DNA of 17,783 nt, taken from NCBI GenBank assembly GCA_040879165.1, contig JBBDKV010000022.1:1-17783 (forward strand), given 5' to 3'. The position numbers and the translations under genes were made by a program. The notes beneath the pieces were generated by a model. That model made no database searches. It was not told where the DNA came from and saw only the letters and a program-made list of their open reading frames with translations. Origin of the DNA: JBBDKV01 sp040879165. GTDB taxonomy: Bacteria; Patescibacteriota; Microgenomatia; UBA1400; PJMF01. This document shows, piece after piece, positions 1 through 5,003 of the stretch. How positions within the stretch are numbered: the stretch's first letter is position 1; the number at the start of each line of letters is the position of its first letter.

Positions 1-107
1 CTAGCAGCATCGGTGTTGCTATCTTGCCACAAAAGAGCGATGTCTTTTAGAGTGAAGACAGTATTGTCTGATCGCAGCATGGAATCTAAATATTCACCTT
101 TTTTCAT
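1..107 (-). CDS. AbiEi-like antitoxin N-terminus (partial)
   Basis: Thirty-five codons are visible, reading from the ATG at 107 toward the window edge; the 3' part lies outside. The peptide begins MKKGEYLDSMLRSDNTVFTL and continues KDIALLWQDSNTDAA. This pattern, a short helix, then a 'phe-thr-leu-x-asp-ile-ala' segment opening a helix-turn-helix, resembles the N-terminal winged-helix domain of AbiEi-type (type IV) antitoxins. In that family the domain represses the operon and a nucleotidyltransferase toxin (AbiEii) follows; here that gene would be outside the window. No Shine-Dalgarno is visible before the ATG, but a near-consensus promoter and a nested dyad sit immediately upstream, which fits an autoregulated module. 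Only about a sixth of the protein is seen, so the family call is moderate. Other HTH regulators are possible. Confidence 0.55.
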   Translation of the reverse strand, partial: MKKGEYLDSMLRSDNTVFTLKDIALLWQDSNTDAA

Positions 108-109
108 AT

Positions 110-150
110 TTTAAACCAAAAGTTAGTTTTAATTTAACCTACAGTTTAAA
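110..150. promoter_or_regulatory. Nested dyad, candidate operator
   Basis: Outer arms TTTAAAC (110-116) and GTTTAAA (144-150) and inner arms GTTA (122-125) and TAAC (135-138) share one centre of symmetry at base 130. The outer right arm overlaps the -10 box. AbiEi proteins are known to bind inverted repeats in their own promoter, so repression here is a reasonable inference. The arms are AT-rich, which lowers their significance. Confidence 0.4.
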
Positions 151-177
151 TATATGATATTTGTGGTGGATTGTCAA
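149..177 (-). promoter_or_regulatory. Promoter of the AbiEi-like gene
   Basis: On the minus strand a perfect -35 TTGACA (172-177) is followed after exactly 17 bp by TATATT (149-154, 5/6 match to TATAAT). The predicted start of transcription is near 142, giving a leader of about 35 nt before the ATG at 107. Confidence 0.75.
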
Positions 178-272
178 GTCGATGTTCCTGATGATGCGCT
201 TAGTGATTAGGTACATCTGTTGCTAGAATAGTTTGTTCTGTCTTCTCTCAAAACTAAAATCAACGCAGCCTG

Positions 273-344
273 TGCCTCCAGCGGGAATCGAACCCACATC
301 TGAAGTTCCGGAAACTCCTGTTCTATCCGTTGAACTATGGAGGC
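273..344 (-). tRNA. tRNA-Arg (anticodon CCG)
   Basis: A full 72-nt cloverleaf reads on the minus strand: acceptor GCCTCCA pairs with TGGAGGC, D arm GTTC/GAAC, anticodon stem GGAGT/ACTTC with loop TTCCGGA, and T arm with loop TTCGATT. Positions 34-36 are CCG, decoding CGG. The discriminator is A. The following bases are CA, so CCA is not encoded. Confidence 0.95.
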
Positions 345-388
345 GTTCAACATATTCCATCCAGGGATACTATACAACAAGATTTAAG

Positions 389-940
389 TTATCCTAAATA
401 TGTATTTATCTTTGCTCGCAAGACTTGCATAAATTCAGTAATAAGCGATCGCATATTATTATGAGCATACTGCTCCAATTCGAACTGTAGTTGGTTAATA
501 ATATTGGCCTTTGCCTCAGGTGTCTTCACAGCACGTAGCGCATCTCTATAATCACTTATGATGCTGATCATCTCAGGATTCATCGCGACGCCCCAAAAAT
601 AAGCAAGGTCATCAAGATCACCGGTCGCAAAATTGTATCCGTAGCCCTTTTTATCAATAGTACGGTATGTATAACCGCGTTTATATAAAATATATTGAAC
701 GCAAAACCAACGCTTTTCTCCATCAATAATTTTGTTGGCAAGCACAACTAGATGTGTTTTAGCATGCGAGAAGAGTTCTTCTAAGAGAATGATAATCTCT
801 AGGTTTTTTTCTTGCTCATTTTTGAAAAATGAATGGTCAAATTGAGAAAATGAGTGGTCAATTTCATTTATTTCAGCAGTGGTGAAAAATCTCACTGCTG
901 TTGTGCCAACCATTCCCCAAGACTCAGTAGTACGATTCAT
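389..940 (-). CDS. Hypothetical protein, 183 aa
   Basis: This intact reading frame has ordinary amino-acid composition and no signal peptide or membrane segment. I do not recognise its family. It has a charged helical stretch around residues 40-60, an aromatic-rich middle (WFCVQYILYKRGYTYR, about 78-93) followed by KGYGYNFATGDLDDLAYFWG, and a helical C-terminus. The middle could be a small alpha/beta domain. The ATG at 940 was chosen because an extended -10 box (TGATATAAT) ends only 10 nt upstream, implying a very short or absent 5' leader; there is no Shine-Dalgarno. It lies between two tRNA-Arg genes and close to a duplicated tRNA 3' end, so it may be accessory DNA. No function is proposed. 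Confidence 0.65.
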   Translation of the reverse strand: MNRTTESWGMVGTTAVRFFTTAEINEIDHSFSQFDHSFFKNEQEKNLEIIILLEELFSHAKTHLVVLANKIIDGEKRWFCVQYILYKRGYTYRTIDKKGYGYNFATGDLDDLAYFWGVAMNPEMISIISDYRDALRAVKTPEAKANIINQLQFELEQYAHNNMRSLITEFMQVLRAKINTYLG

Positions 941-950
941 AATGGTACTA

Positions 951-959
951 ATTATATCA
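951..959 (-). promoter_or_regulatory. Extended -10 box of the 183-aa gene
   Basis: The minus strand reads TGATATAAT, a TG-N-TATAAT extended -10 element. It ends 10 nt before the ATG at 940, so transcription should start within a few bases of the start codon. No good -35 is visible, which is usual for extended -10 promoters. Confidence 0.6.
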
Positions 960-965
960 GTTAAA

Positions 966-982
966 GTGTCCCCACCAGGACT
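966..982 (-). repeat. 17-bp duplicate of the tRNA-Arg(CCU) 3' end
   Basis: The 17 bases GTGTCCCCACCAGGACT at 966-982 recur exactly at 1094-1110, where they form the 3' acceptor and T-arm end of tRNA-Arg(CCU). Duplication of a tRNA 3' end is the usual footprint of tRNA-targeted integration. The interval is only 128 bp and holds no gene, so this would be a scar or minimal element. Confidence 0.6.
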
Positions 983-998
983 TACCCTACGGGCATTA

Positions 999-1024
999 GC
1001 CAGCCCCGCTGTGGCGGGGTTGGC
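999..1024. repeat. 11-bp stem GC-rich hairpin
   Basis: GCCAGCCCCGC (999-1009) pairs with GCGGGGTTGGC (1014-1024) around a TGTG loop, with one G-T pair. No T-run follows on either strand, so it does not look like an intrinsic terminator. Confidence 0.6.
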
Positions 1025-1057
1025 GGCACGAACAAAAGTGCGGTCAGATCTGAAACA

Positions 1058-1095
1058 ACACTCAAAATCCTACCTGAAGGCAGGTTTTTGAGTGT
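1058..1095. repeat. Bulged hairpin abutting the tRNA 3' end
   Basis: ACACTCAAAA (1058-1067) pairs with TTTTGAGTGT (1086-1095), and inside it ACCTG (1072-1076) pairs with CAGGT (1081-1085); TCCT (1068-1071) is a one-sided bulge. The last paired base is the discriminator of tRNA-Arg(CCU). It could help 3' end formation or be part of the inserted scar. Confidence 0.55.
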
Positions 1096-1166
1096 GTCCC
1101 CACCAGGACTCGAACCTGGATTTAGGGTTTAGGAAACCCTTGTTCTATCCCTTGAACTATGGGGAC
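1095..1166 (-). tRNA. tRNA-Arg (anticodon CCT)
   Basis: A 72-nt cloverleaf reads on the minus strand: acceptor GTCCCCA/TGGGGAC, D arm GTTC/GAAC, anticodon stem AGGGT/ACCCT with loop TTCCTAA, T arm CCAGG/CCTGG with loop TTCGAGT, discriminator A. The anticodon CCT decodes AGG. CCA is not encoded. A TATAAT box on the same strand at 1178-1183 lies 11 nt before the 5' end. Confidence 0.95.
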
Positions 1167-1192
1167 TCGATGCGGGCATTATATAATATTCC

Positions 1193-1207
1193 AGCGTATA
1201 ATACGCT
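1193..1207. promoter_or_regulatory. Palindrome with -10-like core between tRNA and tRNA-like element
   Basis: AGCGTAT (1193-1199) and ATACGCT (1201-1207) are perfect 7-bp inverted arms around a single A. The plus strand contains TATAAT at 1197-1202, 18 nt before the tRNA-like element, and a separate minus-strand TATAAT serves the tRNA-Arg at 1178-1183. It may be a divergent promoter region. Confidence 0.35.
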
Positions 1208-1220
1208 CTATAAATCAGCA

Positions 1221-1298
1221 GGGAGTAGCTCAGATGGTAGAGTGAGTCCGCTTAGCGGAACGAGGTTGCCTCACTAAGTGGGGTTTCCCAGTCATGGG
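1221..1298 (+). other. tRNA-like remnant with a chain of mini-hairpins
   Basis: Bases 1221-1243 read GGGAGTAGCTCAGATGGTAG and so on, a good match to the acceptor end, bases 8-9 and D arm of a tRNA. After that no canonical anticodon, T arm or matching 3' acceptor follows. Instead there are three tight stems: TCCGCT-T-AGCGGA (1246-1258), GAGG-TTG-CCTC (about 1262-1272) and CCCA-GTCA-TGGG (1287-1298). I read it as a degenerate or invaded tRNA gene. Confidence 0.35.
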
Positions 1299-1486
1299 CG
1301 AGAAAAGGGGTGAGGGGTGAATCTGTCTGTAACCTCTGTCATGAAACCACTTTTGATAATCTCGTCAAGCCAAAAACTTGGCACTTCGCCGCCATAGGCA
1401 GCATTAACAATCTCTCGTCGTCTTGCCCAATCAATGTCTGATGTTGACAGCTCCATAAATGCTTTGACTCCAGCAACAGTAGACAA
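1292..1486 (-). CDS. Hypothetical small protein, start uncertain
   Basis: From a TTG at 1486 this frame encodes 64 aa with protein-like composition (VKAFMELSTSDIDWARRR, then SFWLDEIIKSGF). The open frame continues upstream to a stop before 1576 without any ATG or GTG, adding a Gln/Pro/Glu-rich stretch of about 30 codons that also looks coding. The real start is therefore unclear: TTG at 1486, another rare codon further up, or a broken gene whose 5' end is gone. It follows the 118-aa membrane protein by only a few bases and could be the last gene of that operon. Another frame over the same DNA (ATG at 1491) gives a Leu-rich peptide that looks less natural. I do not recognise a family. Confidence 0.4.
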   Translation of the reverse strand: MSTVAGVKAFMELSTSDIDWARRREIVNAAYGGEVPSFWLDEIIKSGFMTEVTDRFTPHPFSRP

Positions 1487-1591
1487 ATCATGCTCCTCAG
1501 AAGGTTGAGGAGATTGCTCTGTAGGATTTTGCTGGCGACTCTCAATTATCGGTCTTTCTGAAATATGTGTAGTATAACTGATCTTTTATTT

Positions 1592-1948
1592 TTATTCAAA
1601 AAAAGCTCCAATAAAAACTACCAGTCCTGCGATGAATAAAAAACCTAGGATTACACTCAATACTAGGCTGAGTTCTCCGAGCCTAACAGCTTCTTCTCCC
1701 TTGTGTTCAAATCTCATACGTTTTACATAGGTGATTTTCTTTTTTTCTCGAATTGCTTGCATGCCACTTTTGTAAGTAGCCCAAGTGGCAAACCCAAAAA
1801 AGGCTAGTCCAAGCAGGGTAAAAAAATCAGGACCAGTCAGGCCCACGTACGGGGACACCTGCTCTGATATAAAGAGTACGTATGCTAAAATTCGATCTGA
1901 ATACGATAGATTTTCAACTTCTTGTATCAGCGTTTGAAAGTCTTCCAT
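1592..1948 (-). CDS. Small two-helix membrane protein
   Basis: This 118-aa protein has two hydrophobic segments, about residues 41-60 (FFTLLGLAFFGFATWATY) and 92-116 (LSLVLSVILGFLFIAGLVVF), joined by a basic loop (REKKKITYVKRMRFEHKGEE). The Lys/Arg-rich loop suggests a cytoplasmic hairpin loop with both termini outside. The ATG overlaps the stop of the upstream RnfD/NqrB-like gene in a TAATG arrangement, so the two are translationally coupled and probably act together at the membrane. I do not recognise a family. A structural or assembly partner for the RnfD-like protein is the simplest inference. Confidence 0.7.
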   Translation of the reverse strand: MEDFQTLIQEVENLSYSDRILAYVLFISEQVSPYVGLTGPDFFTLLGLAFFGFATWATYKSGMQAIREKKKITYVKRMRFEHKGEEAVRLGELSLVLSVILGFLFIAGLVVFIGAFFE

Positions 1949-2793
1949 TATGTTTGCGCCCCAGCTTCACTTGAGGTTTGTGCTACAACTGCCGCGCGCT
2001 GCCTCTTCAGCGTCAGCCACCGATCCAGCTGATGCAGTCCATTCGCCACCAACAGGGCAAACACAAACGCATCAAACAGCCCAAATCGCAAACCAACTAC
2101 TGCCAGTATGCCTATGATAGCCCCATACATAATTTGACGAGAGAGCATGGCGGGAGAGGTTTTTGGCTCGACTGCCATCACTAGAATAAAAAATGCCCAA
2201 GTTCCCTCGAGTAATATAAATAGGGGATTGTATTGCAAAATTGCCAGGTAGGTGATGGCAAAAAATATTGTTGCGCTGATAGCCAGCGTTAATTTGCGGT
2301 AGCGAGAGACAATGTAGCCCGCAATCGGCAGCACGAAGAGCATGCTGATGCTCATTCCCCATTCGATAACATCCAGACGCGGGGCAAAACTCATACCCCA
2401 CCAACCCGGTAAAAACCCAAAGAAGCTGACGAGTAGGACACCGAGCGCAGCGGGGTTGAAAACGGGGCCGGTCGGCAGACGAATCAGCCGCTGCGCCAAC
2501 TCCGTCACCCCACCAATAATTACAAACGCGTACCAAGGCAGAAGGGGATCAAAGAGCAGGAATAAAATCAGATTGGTGATGGCTCGATGCTCCCAGCGCG
2601 TGGGTTTGATTCGCTTGGTGAGCAGTAGTCCATAATGTACTAAACTGCTTGCTCCAGAAATCAGTAGTATATTTCGACTAGCAATTATCCAAGTTTCCAG
2701 ATTATCCCAGCCTTTCCAGGAGATGATCGCGCCCAAACACAAAATCAGTAAGAGAAGAAGTAAGATTCTAATTGGAGTCAGCCATTTTTTCAT
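1948..2793 (-). CDS. RnfD/NqrB-like integral membrane protein
   Basis: This 281-aa, very hydrophobic protein has about eight to nine membrane segments. Two motifs place it in the NqrB/RnfD family: TGPVFNPAALG (near residue 117 from the chosen start), matching the 'FNPA' region, and VMAVEPKTSP (near 210), matching the 'MATDPVTSP' region. Family members carry electrons across the membrane in Na+/H+-pumping Rnf and Nqr complexes and usually hold a covalent FMN on a Thr in an S-G-A-T motif; I cannot find that motif here, and the protein is shorter than typical NqrB. The frame is open upstream to 2916, but that would overlap the divergent lipoprotein gene at 2895, so I chose the ATG at 2793. No other Rnf/Nqr subunit is present. 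Its neighbours suggest electron exchange with an extracellular flavoprotein. Confidence 0.75.
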   Translation of the reverse strand: MKKWLTPIRILLLLLLILCLGAIISWKGWDNLETWIIASRNILLISGASSLVHYGLLLTKRIKPTRWEHRAITNLILFLLFDPLLPWYAFVIIGGVTELAQRLIRLPTGPVFNPAALGVLLVSFFGFLPGWWGMSFAPRLDVIEWGMSISMLFVLPIAGYIVSRYRKLTLAISATIFFAITYLAILQYNPLFILLEGTWAFFILVMAVEPKTSPAMLSRQIMYGAIIGILAVVGLRFGLFDAFVFALLVANGLHQLDRWLTLKRQRAAVVAQTSSEAGAQT

Positions 2794-2810
2794 GGTATTA
2801 TTGAACTTCG

Positions 2811-2826
2811 TTACAGATAATTGTAA
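2811..2826. promoter_or_regulatory. Dyad over a -10 box in the divergent redox promoter region
   Basis: TTACA-GATAAT-TGTAA is a 5-bp inverted repeat. The minus strand contains TACAAT (2820-2825) as a likely -10 for the RnfD-like gene, with a weak TTCAAG -35 17 bp upstream (2843-2848). A repressor here could control the minus-strand operon. Confidence 0.3.
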
Positions 2827-2894
2827 CCCATTTTCGTAGTAACTTGAAGCTAAAAAGCTTGAGGCAAAGCAAGTCTTAAGCTCAGAAAGGTCAA

Positions 2895-3359
2895 ATGAAG
2901 TATCCAAAAGTCGCACCCCTGTTGGTGATTTTTACTGCTGCGTTGATAGTTGCAGCTTGTCAGCCAAGTGAGCCTGAAATTCCAACCCCACCGTCAACGC
3001 CGGACAATCAGGAAGAAACATCTTCTGGGGAAACGCAATTGACTGAGTTGGGCGGAGAGCCCGATGGAGATGTGCAATCTGTTTCTGTAAATACTGAGTA
3101 CTTGTCTCCTGCAGGACCAGAAAATGTGGGATTTACCCTGACAATTGATAGTGCTGGGATTATTACTGAGGCACAAACCGAGGTGCTCGGTAAGGCGCCA
3201 ACGTCCATCATGCGCCAAGAAAGTTTTGCTGAAGAATTGCCAAGCGTCGTAGTTGGCAAGCAGTTGAGTGAGCTGACCGAAGTTGACCGAGTTGGTGGGT
3301 CTTCATTGACCACAGCTGCCTTCAATGAGGCACTTGCAGAATTTCAAGCACAAATCTAG
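2895..3359 (+). CDS. FMN-binding (flavinylated) lipoprotein
   Basis: This 154-aa protein starts with a lipoprotein signal: basic start, hydrophobic run, then lipobox VAAC with the lipidated Cys at 22. A Pro/Glu/Ser-rich linker (about 23-60) leads to a compact C-terminal domain (about 61-154) resembling the FMN-binding domain of NqrC/RnfG and PplA-like proteins. The end carries EVDRVGGSSLTTAAFNEAL, aligning with the ApbE target D-x-x-(S/T)-G-A-(T/S): Asp131, Gly134-Gly135, Ser136, Ser137. The predicted acceptor would be Ser137 rather than the usual Thr, and the Ala is replaced by Ser, so the site is non-consensus. A strong Shine-Dalgarno (AGAAAGG, 2884-2890) fixes the start at 2895. apbE follows after 18 nt, and an RnfD-like gene is divergent. 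It probably shuttles electrons outside the cell membrane. Confidence 0.75.
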   Translation: MKYPKVAPLLVIFTAALIVAACQPSEPEIPTPPSTPDNQEETSSGETQLTELGGEPDGDVQSVSVNTEYLSPAGPENVGFTLTIDSAGIITEAQTEVLGKAPTSIMRQESFAEELPSVVVGKQLSELTEVDRVGGSSLTTAAFNEALAEFQAQI

Positions 3360-3377
3360 CACAGACGATAGGTTTTC

Positions 3378-4268
3378 ATGCCTCACCTGCAGTTTCCTGC
3401 CTTAGGCACCGAGTGGACAATAGTTATTGATGATCCGGAGTCCGCTGATACCGCAGAAAAGACTTCTACTCTTCAGGCTGAAATTCTTGCTGCAACTGAA
3501 GCATTCGACCAGGAATGCTCTCGATTTATCCAATCTAGCCAAGCTTGTGCTTTTCGCGATCAGCCAGCTGGAACGTACACCGTCAGCCAACGCTTCGCAC
3601 AGCTCCTGCAGACTGCGCAACAGCTGAAAATCAGCACTAAAGGTGCGTATGATCCAGCAGTGGGTGGTTTATTAGAGTTGCTAGGATACGACGCCAACTA
3701 CAGCTTTCGTGCACAATCTCAGGCAGCGGCTGATTTTTCTCTACCTGAATGGTCAATTGAGGGTGATCAACTGCAGATTTCTGGAGGTGTCATTTTTGAT
3801 ATTGGAGGTATTGGTAAGGGTTACTGGATCGATGAAATTGCTGACATGGTCGAGGCTGCTGGCTTCAAGCAGTACTTGGTTGATGGCGGGGGAGATATGT
3901 TTGGAACAACAAAAAGTGATGGAACGGGCTGGAAGATTGCATTGGAGTGGCCGGGCGATGCCCAGCGAGTGATCGGAGTGGTCGAATTGCAAAATCAAGG
4001 ATTGGCGGTTAGTGATGTTTTTAAACGAAGGTGGGACGAGTGGCATCATCTAGTGTCCATCAAGACTAAAAAACCCACCCAAGAGATAATTTGGAGTGCA
4101 GCGGTGGCTGATTCTGCCTGGCAAGCTGACCAGGCAACAGCAGCGCTCGCACTTGATTGGCCGCGGGCACAGCGGATGGTCAGTTCAGAATTGGCTGCCC
4201 AGTTTCTTGCTTGTACTTTTGATAAAAAAGTACACCGCAGTCCTGATTGGAGCGGCGAAGTGTTTTAG
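3378..4268 (+). CDS. apbE: FAD:protein FMN transferase (ApbE), no signal peptide
   Basis: ApbE transfers FMN from FAD to a Ser/Thr of a target protein, using Mg2+. The 296 residues show the family landmarks in order: FPALGTEW at 6-13, YDPAVGGLL at 91-99, the signature FDIGGIGKGYWID at 140-152, VDGGGD at 168-173, HHLVSIKTKKP near 228, and the metal-binding VADSAWQADQATAA near 248-261. Length is close to the mature family size. Unlike most bacterial ApbE proteins it lacks an N-terminal signal or lipobox, and an in-frame TAG at 3369-3371 excludes an upstream extension. It lies 18 nt after the FMN-binding lipoprotein gene and almost certainly modifies that product. Whether this happens in the cytoplasm before export is an open question. 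Confidence 0.92.
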   Translation: MPHLQFPALGTEWTIVIDDPESADTAEKTSTLQAEILAATEAFDQECSRFIQSSQACAFRDQPAGTYTVSQRFAQLLQTAQQLKISTKGAYDPAVGGLLELLGYDANYSFRAQSQAAADFSLPEWSIEGDQLQISGGVIFDIGGIGKGYWIDEIADMVEAAGFKQYLVDGGGDMFGTTKSDGTGWKIALEWPGDAQRVIGVVELQNQGLAVSDVFKRRWDEWHHLVSIKTKKPTQEIIWSAAVADSAWQADQATAALALDWPRAQRMVSSELAAQFLACTFDKKVHRSPDWSGEVF

Positions 4269-4296
4269 CTCACAAATGCAATCTCTGACAAGTCCA

Positions 4297-4575
4297 TCAG
4301 AGTTGATTAGTGACGAACTTATGAATTAACGATGTCAAGAGAGTTTGGTAAGGCATGCCTTCTTTTGCTGCGCGAGCTTTCAGTCGTTGTAAATCGTCCT
4401 CATTAATTCGCAGATTAATATTTTTATTCTTCAATCTTGGTTGTGTGTGTTTCGCCGCAGCTTTTAGTCGAAATTTTTCTAAAACAGCATTCCTGACAGG
4501 AACAAGTTCTCCTGCCGCAAACGCAGTGATGATCTCTTTTTCTTCTGGGCTTAGTTGAGTGTTTATTTTTTTCAT
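4297..4575 (-). CDS. BrnA/RHH-type antitoxin
   Basis: This 92-aa protein has a C-terminal NINLRINEDDLQRLKARAAK segment (about 52-71) followed by EGMPYQTLLTSLIHKF, the layout of BrnA-type antitoxins with a ribbon-helix-helix DNA-binding domain. The family neutralises a BrnT RNase toxin by direct contact and represses the operon. The ATG overlaps the stop of the upstream toxin gene in an ATGA junction, so translation is coupled and the toxin-first order of brnTA is kept. The gene ends 28 bp from the convergent apbE. Confidence 0.8.
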   Translation of the reverse strand: MKKINTQLSPEEKEIITAFAAGELVPVRNAVLEKFRLKAAAKHTQPRLKNKNINLRINEDDLQRLKARAAKEGMPYQTLLTSLIHKFVTNQL

Positions 4576-5003
4576 CTTTCTTTCTTAGATAGATATTTTT
4601 TGGTCACTTTACGGCTTGGAATAATGGTTATTAAAGTGATACTGTTTCCATTTTTTTGATAGGGCACAATGTAGGCGTAGTTGTTAATTTTGATGTAGCA
4701 AAGGTACTGTCTTGGGTACTTTTTACTGTTTGGGTGCTTGAAAACGTTGAGTATTGAGCCAAGCTCAATAGCTTCGACAACTTTTTCAAAGCAAATATTT
4801 CTTTCGAGCTTCAATCTTTGATTCTTATCATCGTTCCAACTGAACTGCTCAACACTTAGAATATATGACAATGTATATACAAAGTCAATATTTAATTTTT
4901 GTGTGTACCAACTAACCACAGCCAGTTTTTTGAAAGAATCCTGACGAAACATGGTCTGAGTGTACAGTGCAAATCTTGGATGAAGCGTAGAGGGATTCAG
5001 CAA
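4572..5003 (-). CDS. BrnT-like toxin, start uncertain
   Basis: Residues from about 52 of the open frame (EQFSWNDDKNQRLKLERNIC) match the opening of BrnT toxins, which normally begin 'FEWDxxKxxxNxxKHG', and the end (TLITIIPSRKVTKKYLSKKE) resembles their last strand and helix. BrnT is a RelE-like ribonuclease of about 90 aa that halts translation. The coordinates take the longest open frame from TTG at 5003; ATG at 4952 is an alternative. Both add about 35-50 residues not expected for BrnT, and a strong promoter lies inside the frame just before the conserved part. The true protein probably starts near 4853, where only GTT or ATT codons are available. It is followed directly by its antitoxin. 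Confidence 0.65.
   Translation of the reverse strand: MLNPSTLHPRFALYTQTMFRQDSFKKLAVVSWYTQKLNIDFVYTLSYILSVEQFSWNDDKNQRLKLERNICFEKVVEAIELGSILNVFKHPNSKKYPRQYLCYIKINNYAYIVPYQKNGNSITLITIIPSRKVTKKYLSKKER
4860..4888 (-). promoter_or_regulatory. Promoter of the brnTA-like module
   Basis: On the minus strand TTGACT (4883-4888) is separated by exactly 17 bp from TATATT (4860-4865); both are 5/6 matches to consensus. Transcription would start near 4853, within two codons of the conserved toxin core, implying a leaderless toxin mRNA. Confidence 0.65.

Noticed and set aside
879..1277. Plus-strand reading frames at 879-1091 and 1092-1277
   Set aside because: They run antisense through tRNA-Arg(CCU) and the hairpins; the second is the familiar false peptide made by reading a tRNA backwards.
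1221..1298. Intact tRNA gene or tRNA with an intron
   Set aside because: No anticodon arm, T arm or 3' acceptor complement could be found downstream within reasonable distance.
2072..2536. Second minus-strand frame inside the RnfD-like gene
   Set aside because: The main frame has conserved membrane-protein motifs; this one has Cys/Arg/His-rich shadow composition.
2794..2916. Upstream extension of the RnfD/NqrB-like protein to 2916
   Set aside because: It would overlap the start and ribosome-binding site of the divergent lipoprotein gene, and the added residues are not membrane-protein-like.
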